Notes: generated by a model not told the origin, from the sequence alone. A stretch of DNA of 64,000 nt from Halochromatium glycolicum (GCF_016584085.1 NZ_NRSJ01000004.1:124001-188000), one strand, 5' to 3'; positions 43,116-54,115 are shown, counted from the stretch's first letter. Numbers and translations: made by a program.

Positions 43116-43528
43116 GTCGAGTCCTTGGTAGCGGTCGGTTGCATCAGGTTGGCACTCCCGAACATGCTGGCGAGCCGTTCCGCGACCTCGCTGCTGAGGA
43201 CCGGCGGAGCGGACAGCGGCGGCACTGCGATGACGACGATCCGCCCGCCCTCTCGGCGCACCCGCTTGAGGTGGTCCACGTCCATGCTCATCACTGCGTC
43301 ATCGACGATCACGAAGGCCTTGTCGCGCGCGGCGCGCAGCTCGCGGAACACGCGATCGACCTCGGACGCGGGCGGATTCGGATAGGTCTCGAAGCCGATC
43401 ACGCTGAAGCCCTCGGCGAGGCTCTCATCGCCGAGGAACAGCATCCGGGTCGGCGGCGGCTCCGCTTGCGGCGCATTCGGCGTATTCGGGACGCCAGACG
43501 CCGGCGCGCTCGGATTCGGCTCGCTCAT
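43112..43528 (-). CDS. V/A-type ATP synthase subunit F
   Basis: Subunit F is a small Rossmann-like central-stalk protein. The 138-residue product has a Pro/Ala-rich head of about 27 residues then RMLFLGDESLAEGFSVIGFE, KAFVIVDDAVM and VVIAVPPL, the F subunit pattern. The fold normally works with subunit D, which is missing here. It is 6 bp from the K subunit gene on one side and overlaps E by 4 bp on the other. Confidence 0.8.
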   Translation of the reverse strand: MSEPNPSAPASGVPNTPNAPQAEPPPTRMLFLGDESLAEGFSVIGFETYPNPPASEVDRVFRELRAARDKAFVIVDDAVMSMDVDHLKRVRREGGRIVVIAVPPLSAPPVLSSEVAERLASMFGSANLMQPTATKDST

Positions 43529-43534
43529 CCCAGA

Positions 43535-43984
43535 TCAGATCCGGTTCAGCAGCAGGATCGAGACGACCAGTCCATAGATCGCGATGCCTTCGGCAAGCCC
43601 GAGATAGATCAGCGTGCGCCCGAGATTCTCCGGCTTTTCGGTGATAGCTGCCAGTGACGCAGCGCCGATGGGGCCGACAGCGATGCCGGCACCGATCGTG
43701 GACAGGGCGGTCGGGATACCGGCACCGATGATCGCGAGACCCATTCCGGTGCTGACCTCGAGCACCTCGATCGTCTCGACGCTCTCCTGGGCGAAGACCT
43801 GATCGATGCCCAGTACCAAGAGTCCGAGCTGGGCGCCGATGAAGACCAGGAGCTGGGTGCCCATCGCCGGCTTGGCCCAGCGCGGCAGTCGCAGGGGCGC
43901 GCCGGCGGGGCGCATCTCCAAGGCGACGCCGGTCACGACGAGGCCAAGGATGGCGAAGGACATCAGTGCAACGAGCCAGTACAT
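43535..43984 (-). CDS. V/A-type ATP synthase subunit K (proteolipid c ring)
   Basis: The 149-residue protein has four hydrophobic segments (about 1-20, 42-60, 78-108, 125-147). The last two carry the proteolipid pattern: IGAGIAVGPIGAASLAAI, then GLAEGIAIYGLVVSILLL with the ion-carrying Glu. The N-terminal half is degenerate compared with duplicated K subunits and has no second carboxylate, so each subunit should carry one ion. Whether the ion is H+ or Na+ cannot be read from these motifs by eye. Confidence 0.88.
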   Translation of the reverse strand: MYWLVALMSFAILGLVVTGVALEMRPAGAPLRLPRWAKPAMGTQLLVFIGAQLGLLVLGIDQVFAQESVETIEVLEVSTGMGLAIIGAGIPTALSTIGAGIAVGPIGAASLAAITEKPENLGRTLIYLGLAEGIAIYGLVVSILLLNRI

Positions 43985-44064
43985 GGATGGGTACCTCAGT
44001 GTTCGGTCAAGGGTCTGTCAGGGAGTCGATCGGGGTGCAGCAGGCGCCGGCGGAACGCGTCCTA

Positions 44065-46251
44065 TCAGGCCGCGCGGCGCCGCAGCCGCAGCGGCGAGAA
44101 TTCATGGCCATCACCGGAGAAATAGCGGGAAAAGCCCTCGTAGTATTGCAGACGCATCACCTGGATCATCACGATACCGCCCTCGAGGACCAGCACGAAC
44201 AGGTTGCCCAGGATCACGGTGATCAGATGACCTGCCGGGCCCATCATGCTGGCGAGTGTCAGCACTGCGAGCGACAGCGCAGCATGATTCAGGCTGAACG
44301 CGGCAACACGCAGGAACGAGAGGGTATTGGAGATGTAGCCAACGACGGTTTCGAGGGTCTCGATGAAGACGACCAAGACCTTCTCGCTGAACGGTGCCTC
44401 CAGGTGACGCCAGGCATGGACCGCCAACGCCGCGAGCGAGAGCAGGATCAGCAGCAACGGGCCGTTGCCGAATTCGCCGCTTCCTGCGAGGCCCAGCCCT
44501 CCGAAGACCATCGCCAGGTAGAAGATCAGATTGACCAGGCCATGATGGCCGAACAGCGCCGCGGCGATGTCCTTGACGACCAGGCGGTTGTAGATCGCCA
44601 GCAGGCACGCGACCGCAATGAAGACGACGCCGTAGCCGAGCGCGATCTTCAGCATCAGGATCGGGTGGTGGATCGGGCTGGTCCAGAGTGCCGGCAGCAC
44701 CTCCTCGTAACCGAAGATGCTGCCGTAGAGGAACCCGAACAGGACCGATGATAGGCCGGCCATCACACCGAACAGATAGAAGCGCCCCAGCTTCTCGCGG
44801 AATGCCCAGGCGAGTCCGGCGATCGTCGCGCCCTGACCGACGTCGCCGAACATGGAGCCGAACATCAGTAGAAAGGTCACCGCGAACAGCGGGGTCGGAT
44901 CGACCTCGCCGTATTGCGGGATACCGTATTGCTTGACCAACATCGTGAACGGTGCGAGCAGCCGGTGCTTGATCGGAACCGAGGGCACCAGCGGTCGCTC
45001 GTTCGCAGTCGGCGCACGCTGTTCGAGCTCAAAGGGCAGCGCCAGACTGCCGCGCAGGCGCGCCTCGAGCTCGGAGACGGCGCGCGCCGGTACCCAGCCG
45101 GCGAGCGCGGCGAGATGGCCTGCGCTGCGGATCGACGGGTCCAGCGTCACGAAGGGCTCAGCGAGCAACAGTGCGCGCTGTGCCTCGAGCAGGCGGTCGT
45201 GATGCGTCTGCTCCCAATCGGCCAGCTCGCGTCGCAGCCCGGCCCGCTCTGCCTCCAGCTGCTCGCGCTGAGTGGCGAGCTCACCCCGCTTGTGGGCCGG
45301 ATCAGCGTCCTCGAGCGCAGCCGGGATCGGCAGCGGCTGAAAGCTGGCGGAGCTCAGCACCGAGGCGAGCTGACCTTCCTTCTCGCCGCGTGGTCCGACG
45401 ATGACGACATGGGTGCTGTCGCCGCGCTCGAGGTAGGTGAACAGGAGGTGGTCGGCGAGACTGACCGCACCTTGGAGCCGTCGAACGTTCTCGCGCGGCA
45501 CCACGCCGACATAGAAGTCGAGAAAGCGGGTCTTGTTTCGCAGTGCCCCCAAGTCGATATGGAGGTTACTGAAATTCTCGAGCGAGGCCTGCTGCTCGCG
45601 CACGAACCGATCCTGCTCGTCGATGCGCCGAAACGCCTCCTCGAAGCGTGAGGCCTCGGCCCAGCGCTCCCCGAGTTGCTCATTGACTGCGCGCAGCTCA
45701 TCGTGCCCGACCACCCGGACCTTCTCGATGGGCGGGGTGTCGTCGATCGGTACCACCTTGGCGATCTTCTCGAGCCGTGAGCGTGCCTGCTGGTAGAGAT
45801 CGCGGTAATCGCGCCCTGGGATGCCGCTGAGCATCTGTGCCTCGGGGGCGCGGGTATCGGGATGGAAGCTCTCGGTCTCGGCCAGTGTCAGCGATGCCTG
45901 CGGGAGATCATCGGTGATCACGAGCAGCCGAACATGCTTCATCGGCAGCGGCCGGAGCCGAAATTCGGCCTGGGCGGCCTCTGCCCGCAATCGCTGGGCG
46001 AGCTGCGGCATCTCGGCGATCATGGGACCGAGCCGGGAGCGCGCCGCACTCGCGGCTTGCCCAAGACGCTGAGCCAGCGGGCGGAGGCGCGTTGTCGCCG
46101 CTTCGCGCAGCCTGATCAGCCGTGGCTCCGCCTGCTCGAGCAGTGGAGCCAGCTGCGTGCGGACCTTGGTCCCGGCCTGCCGCAGACGCCGAGCCAGCGG
46201 CCGGAGATGGGTCGTCGAGAGTTGGCGCAGCATGGTTCGGATGTTCCGCAA
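44065..46251 (-). CDS. V/A-type ATP synthase subunit I (a subunit)
   Basis: Subunit I forms the ion half-channels next to the K ring. The 728-residue frame has a soluble domain followed by about seven membrane segments with FLLMFGSMFGDVGQGATIAG, GFLYGSIFGYEEVLP, TVVGYISNTLSFLRVAAFSL (with the essential Arg) and MIQVMRLQYYEGFSRYF. Typical subunit I proteins start MKHVRLLVITDDLPQ, found at residue 104. The preceding 103 residues are Arg/Leu/Ala-rich helices with an internal repeat (LRPLARRLRQAG / LRPLAQRLGQAA). Either the gene starts at the ATG at 45942 or has gained an amphipathic extension. The soluble half is long, as usual. Confidence 0.92.
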   Translation of the reverse strand: MRNIRTMLRQLSTTHLRPLARRLRQAGTKVRTQLAPLLEQAEPRLIRLREAATTRLRPLAQRLGQAASAARSRLGPMIAEMPQLAQRLRAEAAQAEFRLRPLPMKHVRLLVITDDLPQASLTLAETESFHPDTRAPEAQMLSGIPGRDYRDLYQQARSRLEKIAKVVPIDDTPPIEKVRVVGHDELRAVNEQLGERWAEASRFEEAFRRIDEQDRFVREQQASLENFSNLHIDLGALRNKTRFLDFYVGVVPRENVRRLQGAVSLADHLLFTYLERGDSTHVVIVGPRGEKEGQLASVLSSASFQPLPIPAALEDADPAHKRGELATQREQLEAERAGLRRELADWEQTHHDRLLEAQRALLLAEPFVTLDPSIRSAGHLAALAGWVPARAVSELEARLRGSLALPFELEQRAPTANERPLVPSVPIKHRLLAPFTMLVKQYGIPQYGEVDPTPLFAVTFLLMFGSMFGDVGQGATIAGLAWAFREKLGRFYLFGVMAGLSSVLFGFLYGSIFGYEEVLPALWTSPIHHPILMLKIALGYGVVFIAVACLLAIYNRLVVKDIAAALFGHHGLVNLIFYLAMVFGGLGLAGSGEFGNGPLLLILLSLAALAVHAWRHLEAPFSEKVLVVFIETLETVVGYISNTLSFLRVAAFSLNHAALSLAVLTLASMMGPAGHLITVILGNLFVLVLEGGIVMIQVMRLQYYEGFSRYFSGDGHEFSPLRLRRRAA

Positions 46252-46283
46252 GGGGTCGTTCCGGCTCGGGTAATGGGCTCGGC

Positions 46284-47345
46284 TCAGGCCGCGTCGGCCA
46301 GCGAGTCGGCAGGGCAGTTCGGCTCGCTCACCTCGACCGCGATCTCGATCAGCTCTCGCGGCAGGCCGAGCAGCTGCCCCTGGACGATCGAGAACAGGGC
46401 CAGCACCCCGTGCTCACGCAGGATCAGATAGGCCAGGGCGCGCGCGACACCAGATTGTCCGTTGGCCAGGGTGCGACGGGCCTCGTCGGTCACATGACCA
46501 CCGAGGCGGCGCTGGACCTCCATCAGGCTGGTGCTGCCGGCGAGCCTGCTCGTCAGCGGCTCGGGCAGTGCCGCGAGGATCTCGTCGAAGGTCTCCAGAT
46601 TGACCAGTCTCAGCAAACGGTCCCGGTGTAGCAAGCGCACCGACGGCACCAATTGATAGTAGGTCTCACTCGGCGAGAGCCCGTAGGAGAACCGGAACCG
46701 CAAGAGCCATAGGAGTCCGACCCGATCGAGCACGGCGCCGAGCAGCTGCTTCAGCTCGTTTCCATCCTGGTTGGAGACCTGCAGCAGCCGTCTGACCATC
46801 TCGCCGTAGTAGCGCTGGTCGAGCGCCGCCTCGAGCGCGAAGGGCTCGCGCTTCTGCTCGAAGACCTCGCGCCCTTGGCGTGCGATCAGGCTGTAGGGCC
46901 CCTGTTCGAGCTTGCGGAGCAGCTCGAGCACCCCTTCGGCCCGGAACAGCTCCTGCTGCGGCAGGCGAACGTGCGCCGGCAGCTCATAGAGATTGGCGCT
47001 GATCTCGCTTTGGTCCAACTCGTAGAGCTGACCGCGTAGCAGCGTCTTGAGATTGAATAGCGCGTATTTCCGACCCCAAGCCAGCACCAGGCCTGCCTCG
47101 GTTGCGTTCATCGGGCGGATCAGCACCCGCAGCTCGTCGAGCAGGGTGTTGATCAGCGCCTGTTTGACGGCGCGGCTCTTGGTGCGCCGATCGAGCTGCT
47201 CGTCGAGCAACGCCTCCAAGCCGAAGCGCTCGGCGAGATCGGGCAAGCTGAGCTCGCACAGGGCCGCGATCTGATCCGATGTCAGCAGCCGTTCGGACAT
47301 CGCGCTGACCCGGGTATTGAGATAGGGCTGGGGGGCCAAGGTCAT
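46284..47345 (-). CDS. V/A-type ATP synthase subunit C (AC39/d family)
   Basis: The 353-residue alpha-helical protein caps the K ring and holds the central stalk. It matches the AC39 family: LIRPMNATEAGLVLAWGRKYALFNLK, YYGEMVRRLLQVSNQDGNELK, and LLWLLRFRFSYGLSPSETYY. An in-frame ATG at 47300 is an alternative start. It is 32 bp upstream of subunit I. Confidence 0.85.
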   Translation of the reverse strand: MTLAPQPYLNTRVSAMSERLLTSDQIAALCELSLPDLAERFGLEALLDEQLDRRTKSRAVKQALINTLLDELRVLIRPMNATEAGLVLAWGRKYALFNLKTLLRGQLYELDQSEISANLYELPAHVRLPQQELFRAEGVLELLRKLEQGPYSLIARQGREVFEQKREPFALEAALDQRYYGEMVRRLLQVSNQDGNELKQLLGAVLDRVGLLWLLRFRFSYGLSPSETYYQLVPSVRLLHRDRLLRLVNLETFDEILAALPEPLTSRLAGSTSLMEVQRRLGGHVTDEARRTLANGQSGVARALAYLILREHGVLALFSIVQGQLLGLPRELIEIAVEVSEPNCPADSLADAA

Positions 47346-47453
47346 CGGTCGTGGCCTTTACGGCGAATGAGCACGGCGAATGATTGCGGCATCAATCAGG
47401 GTACAGGGGCAAATCAGTCGATGCGACCGGGGTTCGGTCGCAGACGCGATCGA

Positions 47454-47771
47454 TCATCGCGTTGGATCGAGCAGCAGCGCGAAGGCCGCCTCGAGGGCCT
47501 CGTTCTCTCGCTTCTCGGCGGTTTCACGGAGCTGAACATGGCGCTCGTCGTAACGACGCTTGAGCTCCGCGACGGTCTGCTCGGCGCGTTCTTCCGCCTT
47601 GTTGATGAAGCTCCGATGCAGGTCCGGCACGCGCGCGGTGAAGTGCTCATCCTGGGTGCGGGCGTCGCGCATCGCCGCCTGAATGATGCGCTCCTGCTCC
47701 TGCTCCGCCTCCTGCGCGATCTTCTCGGCCCGCATCTCGGCATCGAGCAGTCGTTTCAGCGTGTCGTCCAT
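47454..47771 (-). CDS. V/A-type ATP synthase G/H-like stalk subunit
   Basis: The 105-residue product is almost entirely charged coiled coil (KRLLDAEMRAEKIAQEAEQE, later ELKRRYDERHVQLRETAEKR), the shape of the H/G subunit that pairs with E in the peripheral stalk. It is the first gene of the operon, 108 bp before subunit C. The ATG at 47771 lies just after a region of short repeats; an extended frame to 47924 has no similarity. Assignment rests on position and shape because such coiled coils carry little sequence signal. Confidence 0.65.
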   Translation of the reverse strand: MDDTLKRLLDAEMRAEKIAQEAEQEQERIIQAAMRDARTQDEHFTARVPDLHRSFINKAEERAEQTVAELKRRYDERHVQLRETAEKRENEALEAAFALLLDPTR

Positions 47772-47820
47772 CAGGGGTATCAGATCGCAGCTAGGGTTCA
47801 ACAGAAAGACGCATGCCCGA

Positions 47821-47875
47821 CGCGACCGGACAGTCGCGACCGGGGAGGCGCGACCGGACAGGCGCGACCGGACAT
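47821..47875. repeat. Direct repeat cluster GCGACCGGACA
   Basis: Four imperfect copies of a 13-16 bp unit around CGCGACCGGACAG lie 50 bp upstream of the first V-type ATPase gene. They could be slippage products or binding sites; nothing more can be said. Confidence 0.7.
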
Positions 47876-48407
47876 CAGCCCCCGCGCCCGCTCGGACGTC
47901 ATCGACGCCTGCCTGCGGTGCCAAGGGCTCAGGTGCGGCGCAGAGTACTTCAAAAGCACCATCAACGTGATCCTGGAGGCGACGGTTGCTTGCGTTGGAT
48001 CAGATTGAGGCTCCATGTTCCCATGGAGCAGCGGCAACTGCCAACCACTGGCCCCACGGAGCGGTCTCGGTGACGCCTGCCTTGAACCGGTCAGCGACGG
48101 CGTCCGGTGAGCCGGTTCGTCGGGAGCATCTGTCGAGCGAGCGCAGAGCGTATTGCTCCGGCCGGCCTTGCAGCCGAACCGGACGACGAAGCGCATGGCG
48201 AGCGCTGGGGCGTATCATTGGGCCACAAGCGCCCGCCCATTGCAGTGCGCGCTGAACCGCAGCGTGCCGCCCTTGTGCGACGTCATGCCTGCTCGCCTCC
48301 AACGGTTCGGCCGGCCCGCCAGCGGCGCGATCGGACAATGATCGGACAATGCCCCGGCCACTGAAGGACCGGTGCAGACCGGCCCGGCGGCACGGCCGAT
48401 GAGATGA
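47876..48407. other. Non-coding spacer between divergent operons
   Basis: No gene with recognisable similarity or good coding signature is visible in about 530 bp between the V-type ATPase operon (minus) and the XpaC/TelA genes (plus). Promoters for both must lie here or just next to it, but none stands out. Confidence 0.45.
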
Positions 48408-48441
48408 CCAGAAGCCCCAAAACGCCAGAAGCCCCAAAACG
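48408..48441. repeat. Perfect 17-bp tandem duplication
   Basis: CCAGAAGCCCCAAAACG occurs twice without a gap, ending 10 bp before the ATG of the small membrane peptide gene. It could influence its translation. Confidence 0.85.
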
Positions 48442-48450
48442 AGATTCCCG

Positions 48451-48585
48451 ATGCCTGTTCCCCAACCACCTGAGCCACCCCGGCCGATGCGCTCACGACC
48501 CGGCATCGGTGCACGTATCCTCGGTGCGCTGCTGCTGTTCTGGAGTGTCGGACTCGTGTCCTGCCAGTCGTTATTCTTCCTATGA
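48451..48585 (+). CDS. Small membrane peptide coupled to xpaC-like gene
   Basis: An ATG at 48451 opens a 44-codon frame: a Pro-rich N-terminus (MPVPQPPEPPRPMRSRPG), then a hydrophobic segment (RILGALLLFWSVGLVSC) and a short QSLFFL tail. The stop overlaps the ATG of the next gene by 4 bp (ATGA at 48582-48585), the usual mark of translational coupling. It could be a single-span membrane peptide or, with the Cys near the end of the hydrophobic segment, a tiny lipoprotein. No family is recognised. Confidence 0.5.
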   Translation: MPVPQPPEPPRPMRSRPGIGARILGALLLFWSVGLVSCQSLFFL

Positions 48586-49532
48586 CCACGCGCGGACCCG
48601 ATACAAACCTTCAAGAGCTGCTGAACCGGCTTGGCGTGACCGGTCCGGCCGCCCAATGGCTGCGGGAGCGGGGGCAGGCGCTCACGCCGGCTGGAGCAAC
48701 GGCGCGCCCACCGCGTCGGGTGCGGCCGGTGCAGGCGCTCCTGCTTTGGATCGTCTCGGCACCACTGTTACTTGCGGCCGTGATCGCGCTCGCCTGGGGC
48801 CGGTTCGACGGCTTCGTCGCTGATGCGCTGGCCTGGGGGTTGATTGCGCTCTCTGCAGTGCTCACCCGGCGCGCCTCGCTCGCCTCCGTGCCGCCACCGG
48901 AGAATCGACGGTTCCGCCGCTTTGGCCGCACCTGGCGGTTGCCGCTCCGGAATCTAGCGGCAGGCCTGTTGGCGCTCGGAACCGGCACCGCAGCGGTGCT
49001 GGGGATCGGTTATCCGCTGGCGATCGGCCTCGGCTTCGGCGCGGTCGCGCTGCTTGGCTATCATCTGACCTATGGCCTCGAGCCGTTCTGGGTCGGGGAG
49101 TCGCCGCCAGCGCAAGACAAGGAGTCACGGGCGGTACTCGAGGCCCTCGCCGAGGCCGAGGATCGGCTGATCAACATTGAGCGCGCCGCCGACGCGATCC
49201 ACAACCGCGAGCTCAGCACGCGGCTGGCGCGCATCGCCGAGCTCGGGCGCGGCATCCTGGCGCAGATCGCCGAGCGCCCGTCCGATCTGCGCCGTGCCCG
49301 CCGGTTCCTGACCGTCTTCCTTGAAGGCGCGGAGCAGGTCTCGGATGGCTATGCGCGCACCCATCGCTACGCCGATTCGGCCGAGCTGGAGCAGAACTTC
49401 CGGACCGCCCTGATCACGATCGAGGAGCAGTTCGCGCGCCAGCGCGAGCGGCTGCGCGAGGCCGACGTGCTCGATCTCGATGTGCAGATCGAAGTGCTGA
49501 AGAAGCAGCTCGATCAAGAGGGGATTCGTTAG
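48582..49532 (+). CDS. XpaC-like membrane protein
   Basis: The 316-residue protein has an N-terminal head, four hydrophobic segments between about 48 and 165 (ALLLWIVSAPLLLAAVIALA and later GTAAVLGIGYPLAIGLGF), and a helical cytoplasmic C-terminal domain with EALAEAEDRLINIERAADAI and GAEQVSDGYARTHRYADSAE. This matches the XpaC (5-bromo-4-chloroindolyl phosphate hydrolysis) family, which is commonly encoded next to telA. The pair is linked to toxic anion and envelope stress phenotypes, but the biochemical role is unclear. It is coupled to the small peptide upstream and followed by telA after 188 bp. Confidence 0.8.
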   Translation: MTTRGPDTNLQELLNRLGVTGPAAQWLRERGQALTPAGATARPPRRVRPVQALLLWIVSAPLLLAAVIALAWGRFDGFVADALAWGLIALSAVLTRRASLASVPPPENRRFRRFGRTWRLPLRNLAAGLLALGTGTAAVLGIGYPLAIGLGFGAVALLGYHLTYGLEPFWVGESPPAQDKESRAVLEALAEAEDRLINIERAADAIHNRELSTRLARIAELGRGILAQIAERPSDLRRARRFLTVFLEGAEQVSDGYARTHRYADSAELEQNFRTALITIEEQFARQRERLREADVLDLDVQIEVLKKQLDQEGIR

Positions 49533-49720
49533 GCGGTATGAGCTTTGACAGAAATCGCCTTAGCCCCGGCAGCGCCCCGGCGCCGAAGCACTGACTCGAC
49601 TAGGCCGACGACGCAGGTGATTGCGGCCTCGTTATCACCGCCAACCCCCAGCCGGTATAGCATAGGCGATTGGCTTGACCGATGATCCGGTCGCCCAGCG
49701 CCGTACCAAGAGGAGCAGCG

Positions 49721-50896
49721 ATGACCATGAGCGAGAAGCCCACCACGAGGCCAGAACAGACACCAGCGGCCAACGAACGGTCGGCAGCATCCGTTGGTAC
49801 GCCTGCGACCAGCCCCGCTGCTGCCGCCGGCCAGGAGGTCGTCGCGCTGGCCGACGCCCCACCGGCCGAGCAGGCCGAGATCAAGGGCCTGTTGGCCGAG
49901 CTGGATCTGACCGACAGCAGCTCGATCATGCACTTCGGGGCCAAGGCGCAGCAGCAGCTGACAGCGGTCTCGGATCAGATGCTCGAGGGCGTGCGCAACA
50001 AGGACACCGGCGCCGCCGGCCAGACCCTGAGCGAGATGGTCGGCACCTTGCGCGGGTTCAATGTCGAGGCGATGGACCCGAACGCGAAACCCGGCTTCTT
50101 CAAGCGGCTGTTCGGCGCCGGCAAGCCGATCCTGCGCTTCTTACAGGAGTACGAGGAGGTGCGTGACCACATCGACCGCATCACCATCGACCTCGAACGC
50201 CACAAGACCCGGCTGCTGACCGATGTGACCGCGCTCGACCGGCTCTATGACGCCAATCTCGACTACTTCCGCGAGCTCGAGCATTACATCGCCGCCGGCC
50301 AGGCGAAGCTGGAGGAGCTCGACAACGAGGCCATCCCGCGACTCGCGGCCAAGGTCGAGCAGGCCGAGGACATGGTCGAGGCGCAGAACCTGCGCGACCT
50401 GCGCACCGCGCGCGACGACCTCGAGCGGCGTGTCCATGATCTGCGCCTGACCCGGCAGGTGGCGATGCAGGCGCTGCCGAGCATCCGGCTGGTGCAGGAG
50501 AACGACAAGGGCCTGATCAACAAGATCAATTCGACCCTGGTCAACACCGTGCCGCTGTGGCGCCAGCAGCTCGCGCAGGCGGTCACCATCTACCGTTCGG
50601 GCCGTGCCGCCGAGACGGTCAAGGCCGCGACCGATCTGACCAATGATCTGCTCAAGGCCAATGCGGCCAACCTGAAGACCGCGAATGCCGAGGCGCGGCG
50701 TCAGATCGAGCGCGGCGTGTTCGACATCGAGACGGTCAAGGAGGCCAATCGGACCCTGATCGAGACCATCGAGGAGAGCCTGCAGATCGCCGATGAGGGC
50801 AAGCGCGCCCGCGCCGCCGCCGGCGCCGAGCTAGAGCAGATGGAGACCGAGCTGCGCAAGACCCTGGCCGCCGCCAGCGCGCCGCCGCGGGGGTGA
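49721..50896 (+). CDS. telA: TelA-family toxic anion resistance protein
   Basis: The 391-residue helical protein belongs to the TelA/KlaA family. It shows an Ala/Thr/Pro-rich head, MLEGVRNKDTGAAGQTLSEM, PGFFKRLFGAGKPILRFLQE, and long helices including NDKGLINKINSTLVNTVPLW and AVTIYRSGRAAETVKAATDL, which are typical. TelA was named for tellurite resistance, but chromosomal copies act in envelope stress or antibiotic tolerance by an unknown mechanism. AGGAG is 5-9 nt before the ATG at 49721. It works with the XpaC-like protein encoded upstream. Confidence 0.9.
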   Translation: MTMSEKPTTRPEQTPAANERSAASVGTPATSPAAAAGQEVVALADAPPAEQAEIKGLLAELDLTDSSSIMHFGAKAQQQLTAVSDQMLEGVRNKDTGAAGQTLSEMVGTLRGFNVEAMDPNAKPGFFKRLFGAGKPILRFLQEYEEVRDHIDRITIDLERHKTRLLTDVTALDRLYDANLDYFRELEHYIAAGQAKLEELDNEAIPRLAAKVEQAEDMVEAQNLRDLRTARDDLERRVHDLRLTRQVAMQALPSIRLVQENDKGLINKINSTLVNTVPLWRQQLAQAVTIYRSGRAAETVKAATDLTNDLLKANAANLKTANAEARRQIERGVFDIETVKEANRTLIETIEESLQIADEGKRARAAAGAELEQMETELRKTLAAASAPPRG

Positions 50897-50921
50897 TGGC
50901 GCCTGAGCCGATGCCGATCGA

Positions 50922-51158
50922 TCAGCGCTTGCCGAGCCCTGCTCGGCGTTCAGTCCCCAGCGGGCGCCCAGCCCGCCGATGCTGCCTGCGGTCGTGCTTC
51001 TTGGCCATGGCGAGCAGCGCCTCGTTCATCCGCCGCAGCTCGGCCTGATTCTCCTCCCACTTGCGATCCTGTTCCGCTTCGCTCCGCAAGCTCCGCCCTT
51101 TAGGGCGGGGTAGTTGATAGATGGCGGAGGGGTCGTCAGGATGCGAGTTTGCGGGCAT
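50922..51158 (-). CDS. Small basic hypothetical protein
   Basis: A 78-codon frame starts 7 bp after the Uma2 stop on the same strand. The peptide (MPANSHPDDPSAIYQLPRPK at its start) is hydrophilic, with a helix around WEENQAELRRMNEALLAMAK and a very Arg-rich tail. Close spacing suggests co-expression with Uma2, but there is no family match and the high-GC context allows chance frames. Confidence 0.4.
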   Translation of the reverse strand: MPANSHPDDPSAIYQLPRPKGRSLRSEAEQDRKWEENQAELRRMNEALLAMAKKHDRRQHRRAGRPLGTERRAGLGKR

Positions 51159-51165
51159 GAGCCAA

Positions 51166-51765
51166 TCACCCGGCGCTGGAGGTGGCGGGCAGGCCCTTGA
51201 CCACGCGCTCCCAGTCGATCTCCGCACCGGGACAAGCCCGGCAACCGGAGCGGCCCTGTAGCTCGGAGACCAGCGGACGTCCGTAGACACCGTTTTCCAG
51301 GCGATAGATGATCACCACGCGGTCGACGGGGTGCACCAGCCAGTATTCCTTGACGCCGTGGCGCTCGTAGAGCGCGAGCTTGCGCACCTGATCATGAGCG
51401 GCGGTGCTCGGCGACAGGACCTCGATGAGCCAATCGGGCGCTCCACGACAGCCCCTAGCATCGAGCTTGGACGGGTCGCAGACCACGCTGATGTCTGGTT
51501 GGATCACCGTGGCGATGTCTGCGTCCGCTTCATCCCCCTGCGGGAGCCGGACATCGAACGGGGCGATGTTGACCTCGCAGCCGCTTCCGTCCAGCACGCC
51601 GGCGATCTCACGCGCCAGCTCGAAGGTGAGCCGTTGGTGCTGTCTGCTCGGCGCGGGCGCCATCGTATAGGCTACGCCGTCGATCAGCTCGTAGCGTTGA
51701 TCCTCGGGCCAGTCACAATATTCGCCGTAGGTATGCCGGTGCGGGTCGCGCAACGCGAGAGACAT
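51166..51765 (-). CDS. Uma2-family (DUF820) putative endonuclease
   Basis: The 199-residue protein is a typical Uma2: an N-terminal WPEDQRYELIDGVAYTMAPA segment, HQRLTFELAREIAGVL, then the PD-(D/E)XK-like core with IQPDISVVCDPSKLD (Asp), PDWLIEVLSPSTAAHDQVRK (Glu and downstream Lys) and YERHGVKEYWLVHPVDR. It is unlike the shorter copy at 8843-9322. Function is unknown; expansions of this family are lineage-specific. It lies downstream of uvrB on the same strand but upstream in transcription order it stands alone. Confidence 0.88.
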   Translation of the reverse strand: MSLALRDPHRHTYGEYCDWPEDQRYELIDGVAYTMAPAPSRQHQRLTFELAREIAGVLDGSGCEVNIAPFDVRLPQGDEADADIATVIQPDISVVCDPSKLDARGCRGAPDWLIEVLSPSTAAHDQVRKLALYERHGVKEYWLVHPVDRVVIIYRLENGVYGRPLVSELQGRSGCRACPGAEIDWERVVKGLPATSSAG

Positions 51766-51902
51766 GGTGCCGAAGCTCCAGCAATGGTTGGCACATCAGT
51801 ATCGACGAGCGCGCGCCGCGCGACAACCGGCTGTCCGGCTTGTTGTTTCCCCGATCCCTGAACGCGGGTAGGTGCCGGCCTCGCCAACGGACGCCCCCCG
51901 AC

Positions 51903-53909
<2,007 letters not shown>

Positions 53910-54115
53910 AGCGGGATGATCCAGGGTGGCATCGAGGTGGGTGAAGATGGGCGGCTCGAGGCGGGCAGGACCCCCTACCGGCTTCGACTGAAGCCGAGGC
54001 ATCTCGCTCGCAGCAAGGGTCTTGACCGGGTTGGAACGCGCGCGTCGCGTGCGCCGTTTCGATTCGCTATGATCGGGCGCCAGTTGCCGAATGCCAACTT
54101 TGTCTATCAGCAGCG

